DNA of 64,000 nt, from contig NW_026262734.1 in NCBI RefSeq assembly GCF_021869535.1, positions 93,811,285-93,875,284 on the forward strand, read 5' to 3'. Below the pieces are notes generated by a model that saw only the letters and a list, made by a program, of their open reading frames with translations, was not told where the DNA came from and ran no database searches. Positions within the stretch are counted from its first letter, which is position 1. Each line of letters opens with the position of its first letter. The DNA comes from Mytilus californianus (taxonomy: Eukaryota > Mollusca > Bivalvia > Mytilida > Mytilidae). Shown here piece after piece: positions 11,784 to 23,035 of this stretch. The translations under genes were made by a program, and so were the position numbers.

Positions 11784-14046
11784 ACTACAATCCCGTCCTC
11801 TTTTCTAATATAAATATCTATATTAAGCTGGCTTATAAAATACACTATCAAAGTAACAATTTTATATATTTATGTACTCAAATGTCACGAACAAAGGCAA
11901 ATAGTTGGTCAGTAAGTACACATGCACTTATCATATATATCTACATACATATATGCATTGCTATACATAAAATTACAAAAGAGCATACAATTTTGTGTGT
12001 CGGAGATGAAAATTTTTATGAGCAATGTAATAAAAACTTCACTTTAATACGCTGTAAGAAGCTACGAATTAATCAAAAGAGATTCGTGGTATCGGAATTA
12101 TAAAGACTGCATCTACAGAAATAGCAAGAGACAAGATCAACTGATCTATAACAGTACTCGAAGTTATTGAAAGATAGTTCGAAGTTCAATTAGTACGGTT
12201 TTCTATAAGCTAACTATTGCAAAAGCTTTGATTAAAACCTATAGGTTCTTGATTGTCGATACAGCATAACTTTCTTAAAAGTGAAGCTGCATTGAAAGCC
12301 TTGTAGACACCAGCGCTTAAACAATGATCTAGGCGTATTATTAATACGTTTTCTAGTACAGTGCCATAATAACTTATCTTACCACAAGCTGAAACTAATC
12401 AATATCTATCGTGCGTTTATTGCAATACACAGATGCAGCGATTAGCTGATGACTCTAAATGAAAACTGACGTTATGACTAATTGTAATAATTGCTTTCTA
12501 TATAGAAATTGCTCTTACTGAAATCAAATTTTATTTATGTTTAATGGATCTTAGCAAATCAGAAACCACGATTTCTAAGTAAAGTAATTTGATTTTATTT
12601 TCATCTACGAGGAGGATTTCTTCGATTAAAGTTTAATTTCAAATGAAACTATGCTTAAATGATCCGCAGTTAAAAATAGCTGAACGCTATGGTATAGAAA
12701 TTCAACGACGGCATTAAGTCTCAAATAATATGGTTTTCAGTTTCATACAATGATGAATTTTAATGAAAATAATCCTGGTTTTATTTGTAGACGTTTTAGA
12801 TGTTATGAGCCAGTATACATAATTATTAGGTATAATACACTTTTGAATTATTCATGAAAAATCGTAAAACTCAAAAATGTGTATTCTAAAATAAAGAGTC
12901 TAGATGGGGTTTACATAATAGAGAAACAAGGCGAAACACAAAGAATAGAAAAATGACATAGAAATTAAAGAACACAGAAATGAAGACAACCTCGTTCAGA
13001 CCCTCCCAGTATGTGCAATACTTTGAACAGCTAACGCATTTCGACAGATTTCGCATATTTCATATTGAGCACCGTTAAAACTGTCTGCCGAAATTTACAA
13101 ATCTTCGAAACAGTGTCAAATTTGTTTCTGCTACGCTAAGTATAAAGACTTTCTCCTCTCCATAGAATACATGGAAATAGAACAGTACATACTAAATGCT
13201 TTAAAAAAGGTAGTTTAGTCACTGCCATAGCTACATGCCACTTACTAAGTTACAGCATAGCCAACTTATATGATTTCGTGACAACAGTTACTATCGACCT
13301 AAAACTTCCTTAAAATAATTGAATTGATCGCAATGCCTCTCAAAGGAGACAATTTTCACAGTACATCTCTTTTTATGATTTTTAAGATGTTATTGATTTT
13401 CTGTCAAAATTTTTAGTTTATTGAGACACCCATGTTAGCTCTAGCAGTTATTATCGGTGATTTCTTTTAAAAGAATCGTGTTGGTCTAGATCTAGCCTGG
13501 CATCCTGACCCAATCTTTATACTTCGTCGATATACTGTCAGCGTTAGCAATCAGTGAGCCAGGACCCCAGGCTAGTCTAGATCTGGCACTGCAGCAGTTT
13601 CCTTATTCTTTGAAGTTTTTATTTTTCATTAAAGGTAGTATTCAAGCTTCAGGGCGGTAAGAGTAAATACCTTAATTTGTAAGAAAATCATAAATTCATC
13701 GGGATTGTTTTAGATGATCATCTGTACATGGTCTTTTAAGAAATACTTTAAAATATTTTTCATTGATTTTCCCGAACTATCCAAAGTGAGAGGTGGGAAC
13801 ATCAGATATGTTCGTTTTAAATCCTAGGGATTATATTGTTACACAGTTTTTATCGATATAAAAATAAGGAGATGTGGTGTGATTGCTAATGAGACAACTA
13901 AACACCAAAGTTCAAATGGAGTGGATGTAAGAAGATATATAGACAACAGTACAGCAGAAAAAAACATTTAACAAAAACACAGACCAGATGTGGTAGGGTA
14001 TTTGTACATCCCTGGCAACAAAAAAGACAAAAAGTACAGATCTGAG
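11784..14046. other. Gene-free stretch with repeat pieces
   Basis: 12895-13015 is a minus-strand copy of the CTCTATTCT repeat. 13488-13585 has inverted arms around TCTAGATCTAGCCTGG and CCAGGCTAGTCTAGATCT. 13871-13930 is a degraded AATGAGACAACT repeat. Nothing coding is recognised. Confidence 0.5.
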
Positions 14047-14490
14047 GGTTACAATCAACCATTAAATGTTATGGGCGCAGACATTTTTTGAAGATGAGCA
14101 TGGTATTCAGAATTAAGAGTATGGCTAATTCCTGATTGGTCGATATGTGCACCCGTTATTGTTTTATTATTAGAGACTTCGTGCACTCTGCATTATACCA
14201 AAGACAAAATAATATATTTTCCTTAGCCCTAACGGAACTGAGATGTCTTTTCTACGCTAGGATGAGACACGTGTTTTTAATTGCTAAATTGATAGACAAG
14301 GGAGATAAGTGCAAATTACGTTAAGAAAAGCCACGGAAACCTATATTTTTTGGACCAAAAAATACTGTCCGAATAATTTTTCTTTAATTCTAGCAAGGTT
14401 TCGTTAAAAAAAATCAACTTTCTAAAGTCTGTTTCTCGAAAAAGGCTATCATTGTCGCCTATGGGAAAATTAATTGTTTATTGCAATCTA
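14047..14490 (+). repeat. Long direct repeat, copy A
   Basis: From GGTTACAAT to TATTGCAATCT it is nearly identical to 15349-15776. Shared words include TGGTATTCAGAATTAAGAGT and GACTTCGTGCACTCTGC. Small indels separate the copies. The short ORFs in each copy are the same frame and have no family resemblance. Confidence 0.9.
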
Positions 14491-15348
14491 TACAGCATCG
14501 ATATTTCTTTATCATAGTGCTCAAAAAGTGCCAAAAACAGTAATTTTACTTGATATTTGATGTGAAATCGTATTTTTTGGTGACAAATAAATAATTGATC
14601 GACGAGTTTTCAAGCTATAGTCTGTTTCATATTTGTATTGCGTTTTGCATTAGAAACAAGGGTGTGCTCGACTTTTAACTTACTGTGGATAGAATATTAT
14701 GTCATTTTCTGAACTTCTGCTGATTTGTTTGAAAAAAGCAGGCACACATCTAGAGTTTGGATACAAAAATCGATTTTTAAACATGACGATTTCGACCCAA
14801 GTGCCGTTATTGAAATTACCAAATTCAGTGAAAATGGACAGAAATGATCCCCCTTAAACATTTAAATGTTCACTTGAATTGCAAACTAGAAAAATTAGAA
14901 TAGGCATGAAATTTTGAAGTTAAAGAATAGTTTTCAATGTTAAAATACAAATATTTTCACATTTTTCATATTTTGAAATGCTACAGTCTGTTTCAAAAAT
15001 GTACTTTTATACGAAAATGGTTTCATTTAAAACTGTTGTTCAAAATTCACCGTAGCAGTTACATATTGGATCGGTGTTGGTATCAATATAATCAGTACTT
15101 GATGACGTATAAATAATCATTGGAGTAAATCGACAAGTATATCTTCTGATCCTTTTAGTGGTACCGCATTTACTAAAAAAATCAGTAATTTTTTTTCCAG
15201 TTTTAGACTGGGGTCACCTCTGATAAAAAACTGTGAAAATTCAGAGAGTAATGAGAGAACGTTTTGAAGTTGACATATCTGTGGCATATATGTGTGTGCA
15301 TCTAATGCACAATAAATTGCATGATTTTAGAAAATATTAAATACTGTA

Positions 15349-15776
15349 AAGGTTACAATGAACTATTAGATTTTATGAAGATGAACATGGTATTCAGAAT
15401 TAAGAGTATGGCTAATCCTGATTGGTCGATATGTGCACCCGTTTTTTTTTTAATTATTAGAGACTTCGTGCACTCTGCGTTATACCAAAGGCAAAATAAT
15501 ATATTTTCCTTAGCCCTAACGAAACTGAGATGTCTTTTCTACGCTAGGATGAGACACGTGTTTTAAGTGCAAATTTGATAGGCAATGGAGATAAGTACAC
15601 ATTACGTTCAGAAAAGCCACGGAAACCTATATTTTTTTGACCAAAAAATACTGTCCGAATAGATTTTCTTTATTTCTAGCAAGGTTTCGTTAAAAAAATC
15701 AACTTTCTATAGTCTGTATTTCGAAAAAAGCTATCATTGTCGCCTATGGGGAAATTAATTGCTTATTGCAATCTGA
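15349..15776 (+). repeat. Long direct repeat, copy B
   Basis: Second copy of 14047-14490, about 1.3 kb downstream and in the same orientation, roughly 90 percent identical by eye. At its right end the sequence changes to GAGAGTACTCGCAGTTACT, the inverse of a word in the Penelope-like 3' region near 63868, suggesting another insertion junction. Confidence 0.9.
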
Positions 15777-16027
15777 GAGTACTCGCAGTTACTCGAGTTT
15801 GTCTTGTGACGTCGATGGACAATTTTAATAAGGTTAACAGCGATGGTGTGCAAAGATGAAATGAGATTATATGATGCTGCGTAATCATTTATTGTTATAA
15901 ATCCAGAGAGATACTAATTCCATTGATACAGGATACTCCATCCTACAAAAATGGCGTGGAACATTATCTGCTACAAATACAGATAATGCGGCCTCGCTTA
16001 ACCTTGTAAACGAAAGCGTGAACACAG

Positions 16028-16156
16028 GATCTGATATGCATAGTACCACTTAAGTTAAGATATCCAATCGTAGTACTAATTTATCGTAGGACATGTAGAA
16101 AAATACGTCCGTTCGGAACATATCTTAACTTAAGTAGTTTTATGCATCTAATCAGA
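16028..16156. repeat. Inverted repeat with 34-bp arms
   Basis: CTGATATGCATAGTACCACT followed by TAAGTTAAGATAT is matched in inverse at 16119-16156, with a few mismatches, around a 55-bp middle. It is a small palindromic element or MITE. Confidence 0.6.
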
Positions 16157-18224
16157 TTGGGCGTTGAATAATCACCTTTTGTCAAACCCTATCTTTTCTA
16201 CGGCTTCATTGACAAAACCTGTGACTTGAATTATAGTACAGTGACTCCTTTATTAATGTACATACATCACATATATCTTTCCAGATAACGCTGCTTAATG
16301 ATAGATTTGACAGAACTCTTTTGTCTGTAAATATCGTGTTATGATAGTGACATGTTCATGGTCACAAACGTAACGTTGTTTTAAGAAAGTATACATGTTG
16401 GAAGTGTGTTTAATATTCAATATCTCCACTCATTAATATCTTCAAAATTCGCTATTTATAAAATCAAAAAGGAAAACAAAAAAGCAAGTTCATTTCACTA
16501 GATAAAACACCTGTTTCAAAAACCTGCTTATAATATTAAAAAGGTAATGTGGAAATCATCCTGAGGCGATAACGGAGTATAATCAAAATTTTTTTTTTTT
16601 TTTTTTTTTTATCAAAATTAATTATTGCTATTCATTATACTTATATATTATATTTTGCCAAAATGAAAAGTATTCAACAGCTACATTTTTTTTTTACTTT
16701 TCGTTTTTTGTATTTAGATTTTCCAGAAGTCATATTTGTGGTTGGATTCTAACAATCTGAAAATGAAAGAAAAAGACATGTTCGTAGTATCTTGTCGATT
16801 TCAGGACAAGTCATCCTAAATATTATGTTTTGAAAAAAAAACCAGGCAAAACCAAACATCATGTTGGTTTTGCTTAAGAGAATTATATATACTCGGCACA
16901 AAGAAACCAAGAATCAAATTGTTTGATTGTTTTTGCTTAATTAACGTCCTATGGGGAAACAATTCATTCAAGAGAACAAATCAAAAAGAAATACAATAGG
17001 TAGGACGTGCAAGGTTGGGATTCAACCGAGTTGAAGGGCGGGAAGTTTTAACTAATTGGAAAAGTGAGTGATTATTGGATAGGGACAGAAATTGTGGCTT
17101 GCAACAGGTCTGCACCTACGGATCATTGCGAGTTGTTGCAATGGTTCTTTATCGTGCAGAGGGCGTGGCACTCGGCATCGGATTTAACGTCACAATTATA
17201 ACGGGATGTGGCTGCGTATGTATACATCCCGCACAGCCAATTCGACACCCCTCTCCGTTAGCAATGGTTTTGCTGCCGGAACGGAAGAAGTCATGGACCA
17301 AGATTCGGAAATATATTACAGAAACAAGTAATGATTAATCATAAGAAGCCAACACCCTCTATAAAAACATTTATGCATGTGTACCATATTTTGCACTTGC
17401 TCTTCTCATTTTTTAAATCATTTTATCTTATCTAAACTGATTGCATTTGTATATTAACTTTAAATATCCAACATGCTATATTGGTACCATTTAATTTTTA
17501 TTTCACTAAAATCTTTAAATTTCCTACCTTATATAATCTTGATTCAAGAGGAAATAGAATGAACAGTAATTAATGGTTGACACAATATCCATACAGTATT
17601 TATAGCCTCCACAATGACGTATGGGGGTGTGGGTGGGGGTTTCCAGATTAGAGAATAGTAGGCTAAAAATATGAAGAAGAGAAAAATGAATTAAAAAAAA
17701 TAGAGAATAGAGAAAAATTAGATGCTAAAATATAAAGAATAGAGAATAATGGACAAAAGTATATAGATTAGAGAAAAAAGCCTAAAAAATTCAAGAATAC
17801 AGAAATGAAGGACCCACATACAGACCCTCACGTATTTTTAGAAACCAAATCACCTGTATTGGCTGTAACGCATTCAATACAATAAGTCAATTATACGTGA
17901 AAAGGATAGATTTCAAAATGTCATATGAAAGTGCAACCGTAATGCTATTAAACGTTGTTTTCCACGTGGTTACATTTTGTGAACAGCAAGCTTTTGTTGT
18001 ATGCATGTTCATTATTCTATAGTCAAAACGTTTTTATTGCAATTTTCTGTATGATATAACACCTGTCAGAAAAGAATTAATCTTCCTGAAGCTGCATAAT
18101 TAGGGTGAAGACTCGTACCGTTTTTTTTTCTTCAAACAAGACATATCTGAGGCCAGGATGCATGATTCCGAGGCATGAATATGTGGATATCTTTAAAACA
18201 TATTTTGTAGGATTGGTATCAATA
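16157..18224. other. Gene-free stretch
   Basis: Contains a T-run of about 22 at 16590 and a GC-richer patch at 16985-17330. The patch has an 87-codon ORF (17075-17338) with no family resemblance. 17612-17830 is a minus-strand CTCTATTCT repeat. Confidence 0.4.
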
Positions 18225-18545
18225 TTTTCGACATGTTTCGGTAGATTTAATTGCATTATTTTAGACTGATGGTCATATTTAGAAGTATTTCGGTAAATTG
18301 AGTACAATATTTTTTTTGTAGATTTGTGTAGTATTTCAGACGTATTTCGGTAGATTGGTTGCAATATTTAAGATGCATGTCGGTATATTAATTGCAATAT
18401 TTTAGACGTCTGTCAGTTGGATAAATACCGATGGATTCATTGGAATATTTTAGACGTAATTATGTAAATTGTGTGTCATATTTTAGATGTATATTTCGGT
18501 AGATTGATGGCAATACTTTAGTCGCATATCGGTAGATTAAATATT
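18225..18545 (+). repeat. Diverged tandem repeat, about 40-bp unit
   Basis: About eight degraded units built on TTTCGGTAGATTGATTGCAATATTTTAGACGT, cut at different points (for example TTTCGGTAGATT at 18235, 18345 and 18495). Non-coding. Confidence 0.7.
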
Positions 18546-19019
18546 TTTATCAAAATTCTATTTTAACTTAGTTTTTTTGGGGGGACGGATAAATGTGATA
18601 CTACTAAAGACATTTCTTAAATCATGACTTCTTTGCATCACTATAAAATCGAAACTTATGGAATACTTTGTGAAATGTGCGAAAATGTAAACTGAGAAAA
18701 CATGACGATGTTGTGAACGTTTGGAAGAAAACAATTTTTCGTTTGAAGATTTCGACACTTTAAAACAAGGAATGTTCTATCTGAATAGAAAAAAAAATTA
18801 TACATTGTTACAACTACTCTAATCGAATGCAACCTTTAAGTCAATGTATTGAAGTCAGAGTCGGAAATAACACATGAATCAGAAACCTTGATAATAAGTG
18901 ATATTTGCTATATATATATATATTGCTTATTATTAAGGTTCAAATCATGTTTAGGTGGTGAATAATGTATAACCATAAAATTCATAATTGAGTATTTAAC
19001 TGGTGGACATTGGTTTCGT

Positions 19020-19200
19020 GGCCGTTTATATCTTGCTCATTGTTTAAGGCCGTACAGTGACCTATAGTTGCTAACTTCTACGTCATATGATCTCTGTTGG
19101 ATAATTGTCTAATTGGCAATGAACAACAATAAGCAAAACCCGTGACGTTAAAAGCCATAAAAGGCTAGATTTATGCATAAAACAATAAACGAATAACAAA
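19020..19200. repeat. Head-to-head AATGAGACAACT repeat pieces
   Basis: The left half carries the repeat in minus orientation (CCGTACAGTGACCTATAGTTG, then AATTGTCTAATTGGCAATGA). The right half switches to plus orientation (AATAAGCAAAACCCGTGACG, then AAAAGCCATAAAAGGC). It is a rearranged copy. Confidence 0.55.
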
Positions 19201-19576
19201 TATGATATACAAATACAAACACGGAACTGCATTCATTTGTCGCATTGCCAACCTTTTTTCAAAGATTGTAAGGGATTTTATTTTACAAATTTACAAAACA
19301 ACGATCTTCCCATGTTATGTAAATTTTAACTCATTTCGGATACTTTATATATATTTTTTTAGATATTTTGATTATAAATTATAGTTCTCCATTCATTTAT
19401 AATTATCACTATCTATCAAGAGTTTCGGGTTCGATTGATAAACTGCCCATCGGATTTGCTGCGCTTGAGGCACGATTCCGAATTGACTTTTACCAGGAAT
19501 GTCTACATATCATTATCATCTGTTTTTCTGCACAATGCTTCCGAAAATACAAATTTTCGATAAAACGCCCATTCTA

Positions 19577-20193
19577 ACATGACGTTCTTCAAACGCTTTG
19601 AGTATTCACCCGTGGTAAAATATGAATATATTGTTTGGGCTGTTCCGATCGTACTCCCGCGTCATATGCCTTTATATGAATGAGCTACCCGACGTCATAG
19701 AACGATGACGTAAGAATATAAGCATTTTACGAGAAAATACACGCTTGTGAAACCGAAAATCATCACAACAAGGAAACGTAAACAAACGATGCTAAAATGT
19801 GTTATATAAGCCATTTTTTGTTTACATATAAGACATATAAATACAATTATCATTTAGATTCATCCAAACCTATCTAAACATGTCATTGTAAATAGTTGAA
19901 ACATGTCATTTATTCAGTTTGCTACGTTCTTTACGTCAATTTAATAGTGCGTTTATTTATGGGAACGGCAAATAATGCCTTCATCTAGAGCGCTTCGATC
20001 CAAAAGAATTGCAGTATTTGTCCTATTAGAATCGAAATAATTCATGGGGCTTGAATATATCGTGATTTTACCACGGGTTGTCCCTTTATGCCGATATTTT
20101 ACCCCTCGCTATCGCTCAGGGTAAAATATTTGTCATAAAGGGCCAACCCGTGGTAAAATCACGATATATTCAAGCCCCCATGAATTATTTCTT
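19577..20193 (+). mobile_element. 3'-hairpin element, uninterrupted copy
   Basis: It starts at about ATGACGTTCTTCAAACGCTT and ends in a 158-bp near-palindrome (20034-20191). The palindrome arms carry TCATGGGGCTTGAATATATC, GATTTTACCACGGGTTG and TATTTTACCC around a TCGCTATCGCTCA centre. The same body and hairpin recur at 30409-32790, where two younger insertions split it. There is no ORF and there are no matching inverted ends at both termini, so the class is uncertain. Confidence 0.75.
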
Positions 20194-21924
20194 AATTAAT
20201 CGTTTTCTCGGTTCGCACATTGCGCACATTGATTTATGTGTAGTAAAAATGTAAATTAAATACAACAACACACAAGACTTCCTTTAATGAATTTACATAA
20301 ATGTTGACACCAAAAACAAAAAAAGGAATGCAATTGTTCCTTTGATGATCTTTTATTTCACGGCTACGGAAAATGCGGACAATCAGCACAACAATGTTTA
20401 TATATCTATACAATGTAAATGGTGACATGAGGCTTCAAATGGAATTCCTCTTCACTACACCACTACTTAAATTTTAAATGCAGTCTTTGAGATCTGTTGT
20501 ACTTATAGTGGTTTAATGATTGATTGTTTCTTCCTGGCCGTTCAGTGGCAAATATGTCATGCGTAATCAAGACTTTAACAATAATATTAACAATTTATAC
20601 GAAAGGTAGGTTCTGCCATGTTGCTCGACCACAATGAAGGGCAGGAAATTTAGACTGCAACGAGAAATTGAGAGTAAGTTGGAAAAGGCCGAACTTTTGT
20701 TTAAAGCAGATGACCTACTGACCTCTCAGATACTTATTGCAAGGGGTTTTAAAGAGCACAGAGTGTAGCACTCCCCCTACAAGAGGCATCACTTACTTTC
20801 GCAAGAGTTTTAGGCTGCGAGCGAAGAAATCAGGGGATAATATATATCTATATTCTGTAATAGTCAAACCTTGGGATTTTTGTAATGAATTGATACACCG
20901 CATACTGTCTGAACAAACTCGTGAATTATAATATCGTTTGGGATATTAAAATGACTAGTCTTGCAAAAAATGGAAAAATGAAAAACAGCAAGAAAAGATT
21001 TCTAATAATAATTGTAAATAGAATACAATTGTTCTATGTCATTATATATTATCCCACTTTAAGAGTACAACTCAATGACTCATAGAAAACTTCATTGCCT
21101 ATTAATTACTTATAATTATTAATCATAAAAAGAAATGTATGGTATTTAGTCTATGTTACGGATTAGGGAAAGCTAACGTCGGCGAACAAACTGCAAAATT
21201 ATCTCATAAAATATATATTATAGCAAAATGATTACATAAATGAGGGTATGGACGGGGGTTCTTCATTTCTTTATTCTTTAACTTTTTATACCATTTTTCT
21301 CTATTCTTTATTTATTTCGATCATTATTCTCTATTCGTTTTTTTTTTCAGTACCATACAATTCTCTATTTTTCATTTTTGACCTATCTTTCTCTCTCTAT
21401 ATATTTTTTATGCTTTTATTCTGCCTTTTTTGCCCATTATTCTCTATTACATTTTTTGACCCATCAATTTCTGTATATTTTTTGCCCTTTATTCTATCTT
21501 TTTTGCCCATTATTCTCTACTTTGTAAACCCTATCCAGACCCTCATACATTTCTATGAAACAACCCTGTGATGCAATAGCCAATTAGATTTATTAAGCAT
21601 TTGTTTTCTTTGATTAGCCTCTAATTCGAATGCATTATAAATTTAGACATGAGACACAAGAATATATTTTTGGCTAACACCACTATTGACATATACTCCG
21701 TCTGAAAATCCCAACAATAGCATAGGTACCTGGGGACAGGACAATTTTATGTTAGCCCTCCCTTTTTTCCCCCCAAAATCGTTTATTTATCGTTTCTATT
21801 AATTTCAATTATTTTCTAACAATATATTTATAAAATGAATGATAGTAAGTGAGTGGAAGTATCCTTTAGTGTCTTAGACTTGCGCTTTCATCCATCGGTA
21901 TGGACTTATAAACACTGAGACGTT
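20194..21924. other. Gene-free stretch
   Basis: No gene recognised. 21240-21560 is a plus copy of the CTCTATTCT repeat, which explains the 107-codon F/S/Y-rich ORF there. Confidence 0.45.
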
Positions 21925-21931
21925 GGTATAG

Positions 21932-22080
21932 CCTAGTTGGTTGAATGGTCTAGGGCGCTGGAAATATTACAGGCGGTGTTGCCACGATGTCTAAGATGCA
22001 GGGGGTCGAATCCAGCTGCATGAGAGAAGAACAAAAATTTGGTAACGCAAATTTGCAGATCTAACATTGTTGGGCTATAC
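21932..22080 (+). mobile_element. tRNA-derived SINE head
   Basis: GGTATAGCCTAGTTGGTTGA resembles an A box with a Leu/Ser-type D arm, and GGGTCGAATCC is a B box about 65 bases on, the spacing of a long-variable-arm tRNA. No clear acceptor stem closes it and non-tRNA sequence follows, so a SINE or tRNA pseudogene is likelier than a functional tRNA. Confidence 0.55.
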
Positions 22081-22105
22081 TTATATACTCAAGACGTAGT
22101 ATGTA

Positions 22106-22285
22106 CAGGGGCGTATCCAGCCATTTATAAAAGTGGGAGGGGGGTGTTTCCTAACCCAGGATAAAGGGGGGGGGGGGGGGTTCCAACTATATTATCCCCA
22201 TTCAAATGCATTGATCGTAAAAAAAAAGGGGGTTCCAACCCCCGGAATCAACCCCCCCCCCCCCCCCCCCCCGGATCCGCCACTG
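22106..22285 (-). mobile_element. GC-rich MITE with GGCGGATCC termini
   Basis: Ends CAGGGGCGTATCCAGCC and CCGGATCCGCCACTG are near inverse of each other, with runs of 12 or more G and about 20 C inside. The inverse copy is at 46716-46870, sharing CATTTGAATGGGGA and the GGGTTGGAACCC-type words. Confidence 0.75.
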
Positions 22286-22374
22286 ATGTATAAGTTATTA
22301 GTACACAGTGTGCGAGTGACCTAATACGATATATATTGGGTCAGTAAATCCCATATGGGGTGAGCGAAGCTAGA

Positions 22375-23035
22375 GTATTTTTACAACTACATGTACTTTA
22401 TATGTAATATTCAAAACCGGCGTGAAATGTAGGTATTATTTCTGGTTTTATTTGGATTGTTGGAAAGCTGGCTCATATCTATACACATCACATTTTATTC
22501 ACAATGGGCTAAGAATGCAAGTTAAATGTTCGCAAAGTGTTCCTTAATTTACTGGCCTTCAAGTCAGACTTTAAAAATTAAGGTTTAATGTGAAATCATA
22601 TATTCATACAATTATCGGTACACAACATGTATAAACATATAAACATATAAAGATAAAATGATTGTATAAATTCTTTTGTAATAAAAATGTTATTAATGTT
22701 TAAAATTCACTGGCCCTAGTGCACTAGTGAAGTGTTTCTACTTGTAACTATATATAATGCAGATAAGTCAAACACATAGTTAACTGTCAGGAATATATAT
22801 ATATATATACTGTGAAGATATATAAACAATTGATTGTATTTCTATTTTAACATTACTTATTAATTTGTGTTATTGCTGCTTACAGGGTAGTTAGTATTTT
22901 TACAACTAAATGTACTATATGTAATATACAAAACAAGTGTGAAATATAGAAATCAATTCTGGTTTTATTTCCCTGTTGGGATGCTGGTTCGTCTCTACAT
23001 AGACTCCACATCACATTTTATTCACAAGAATGTAT
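22375..23035 (+). repeat. Diverged direct duplication, about 520 bp apart
   Basis: 22375-22520 and 22895-23035 share TATTTTTACAACTA, ATGTACT, ATATGTAATAT, TTCTGGTTTTATTT and ACATCACATTTTATTCACAA. The TA run at 22795-22810 lies between them. Non-coding. Confidence 0.6.

Noticed and set aside
17075-17338. 87-codon ORF in a GC-richer patch
   Set aside because: No recognisable domain, no splice-site support and no repeat of its texture on either side; coding status cannot be supported.
21932-22010. Functional tRNA gene
   Set aside because: A and B box-like words are present but I could not close an acceptor stem or a plausible anticodon arm; SINE head is likelier.
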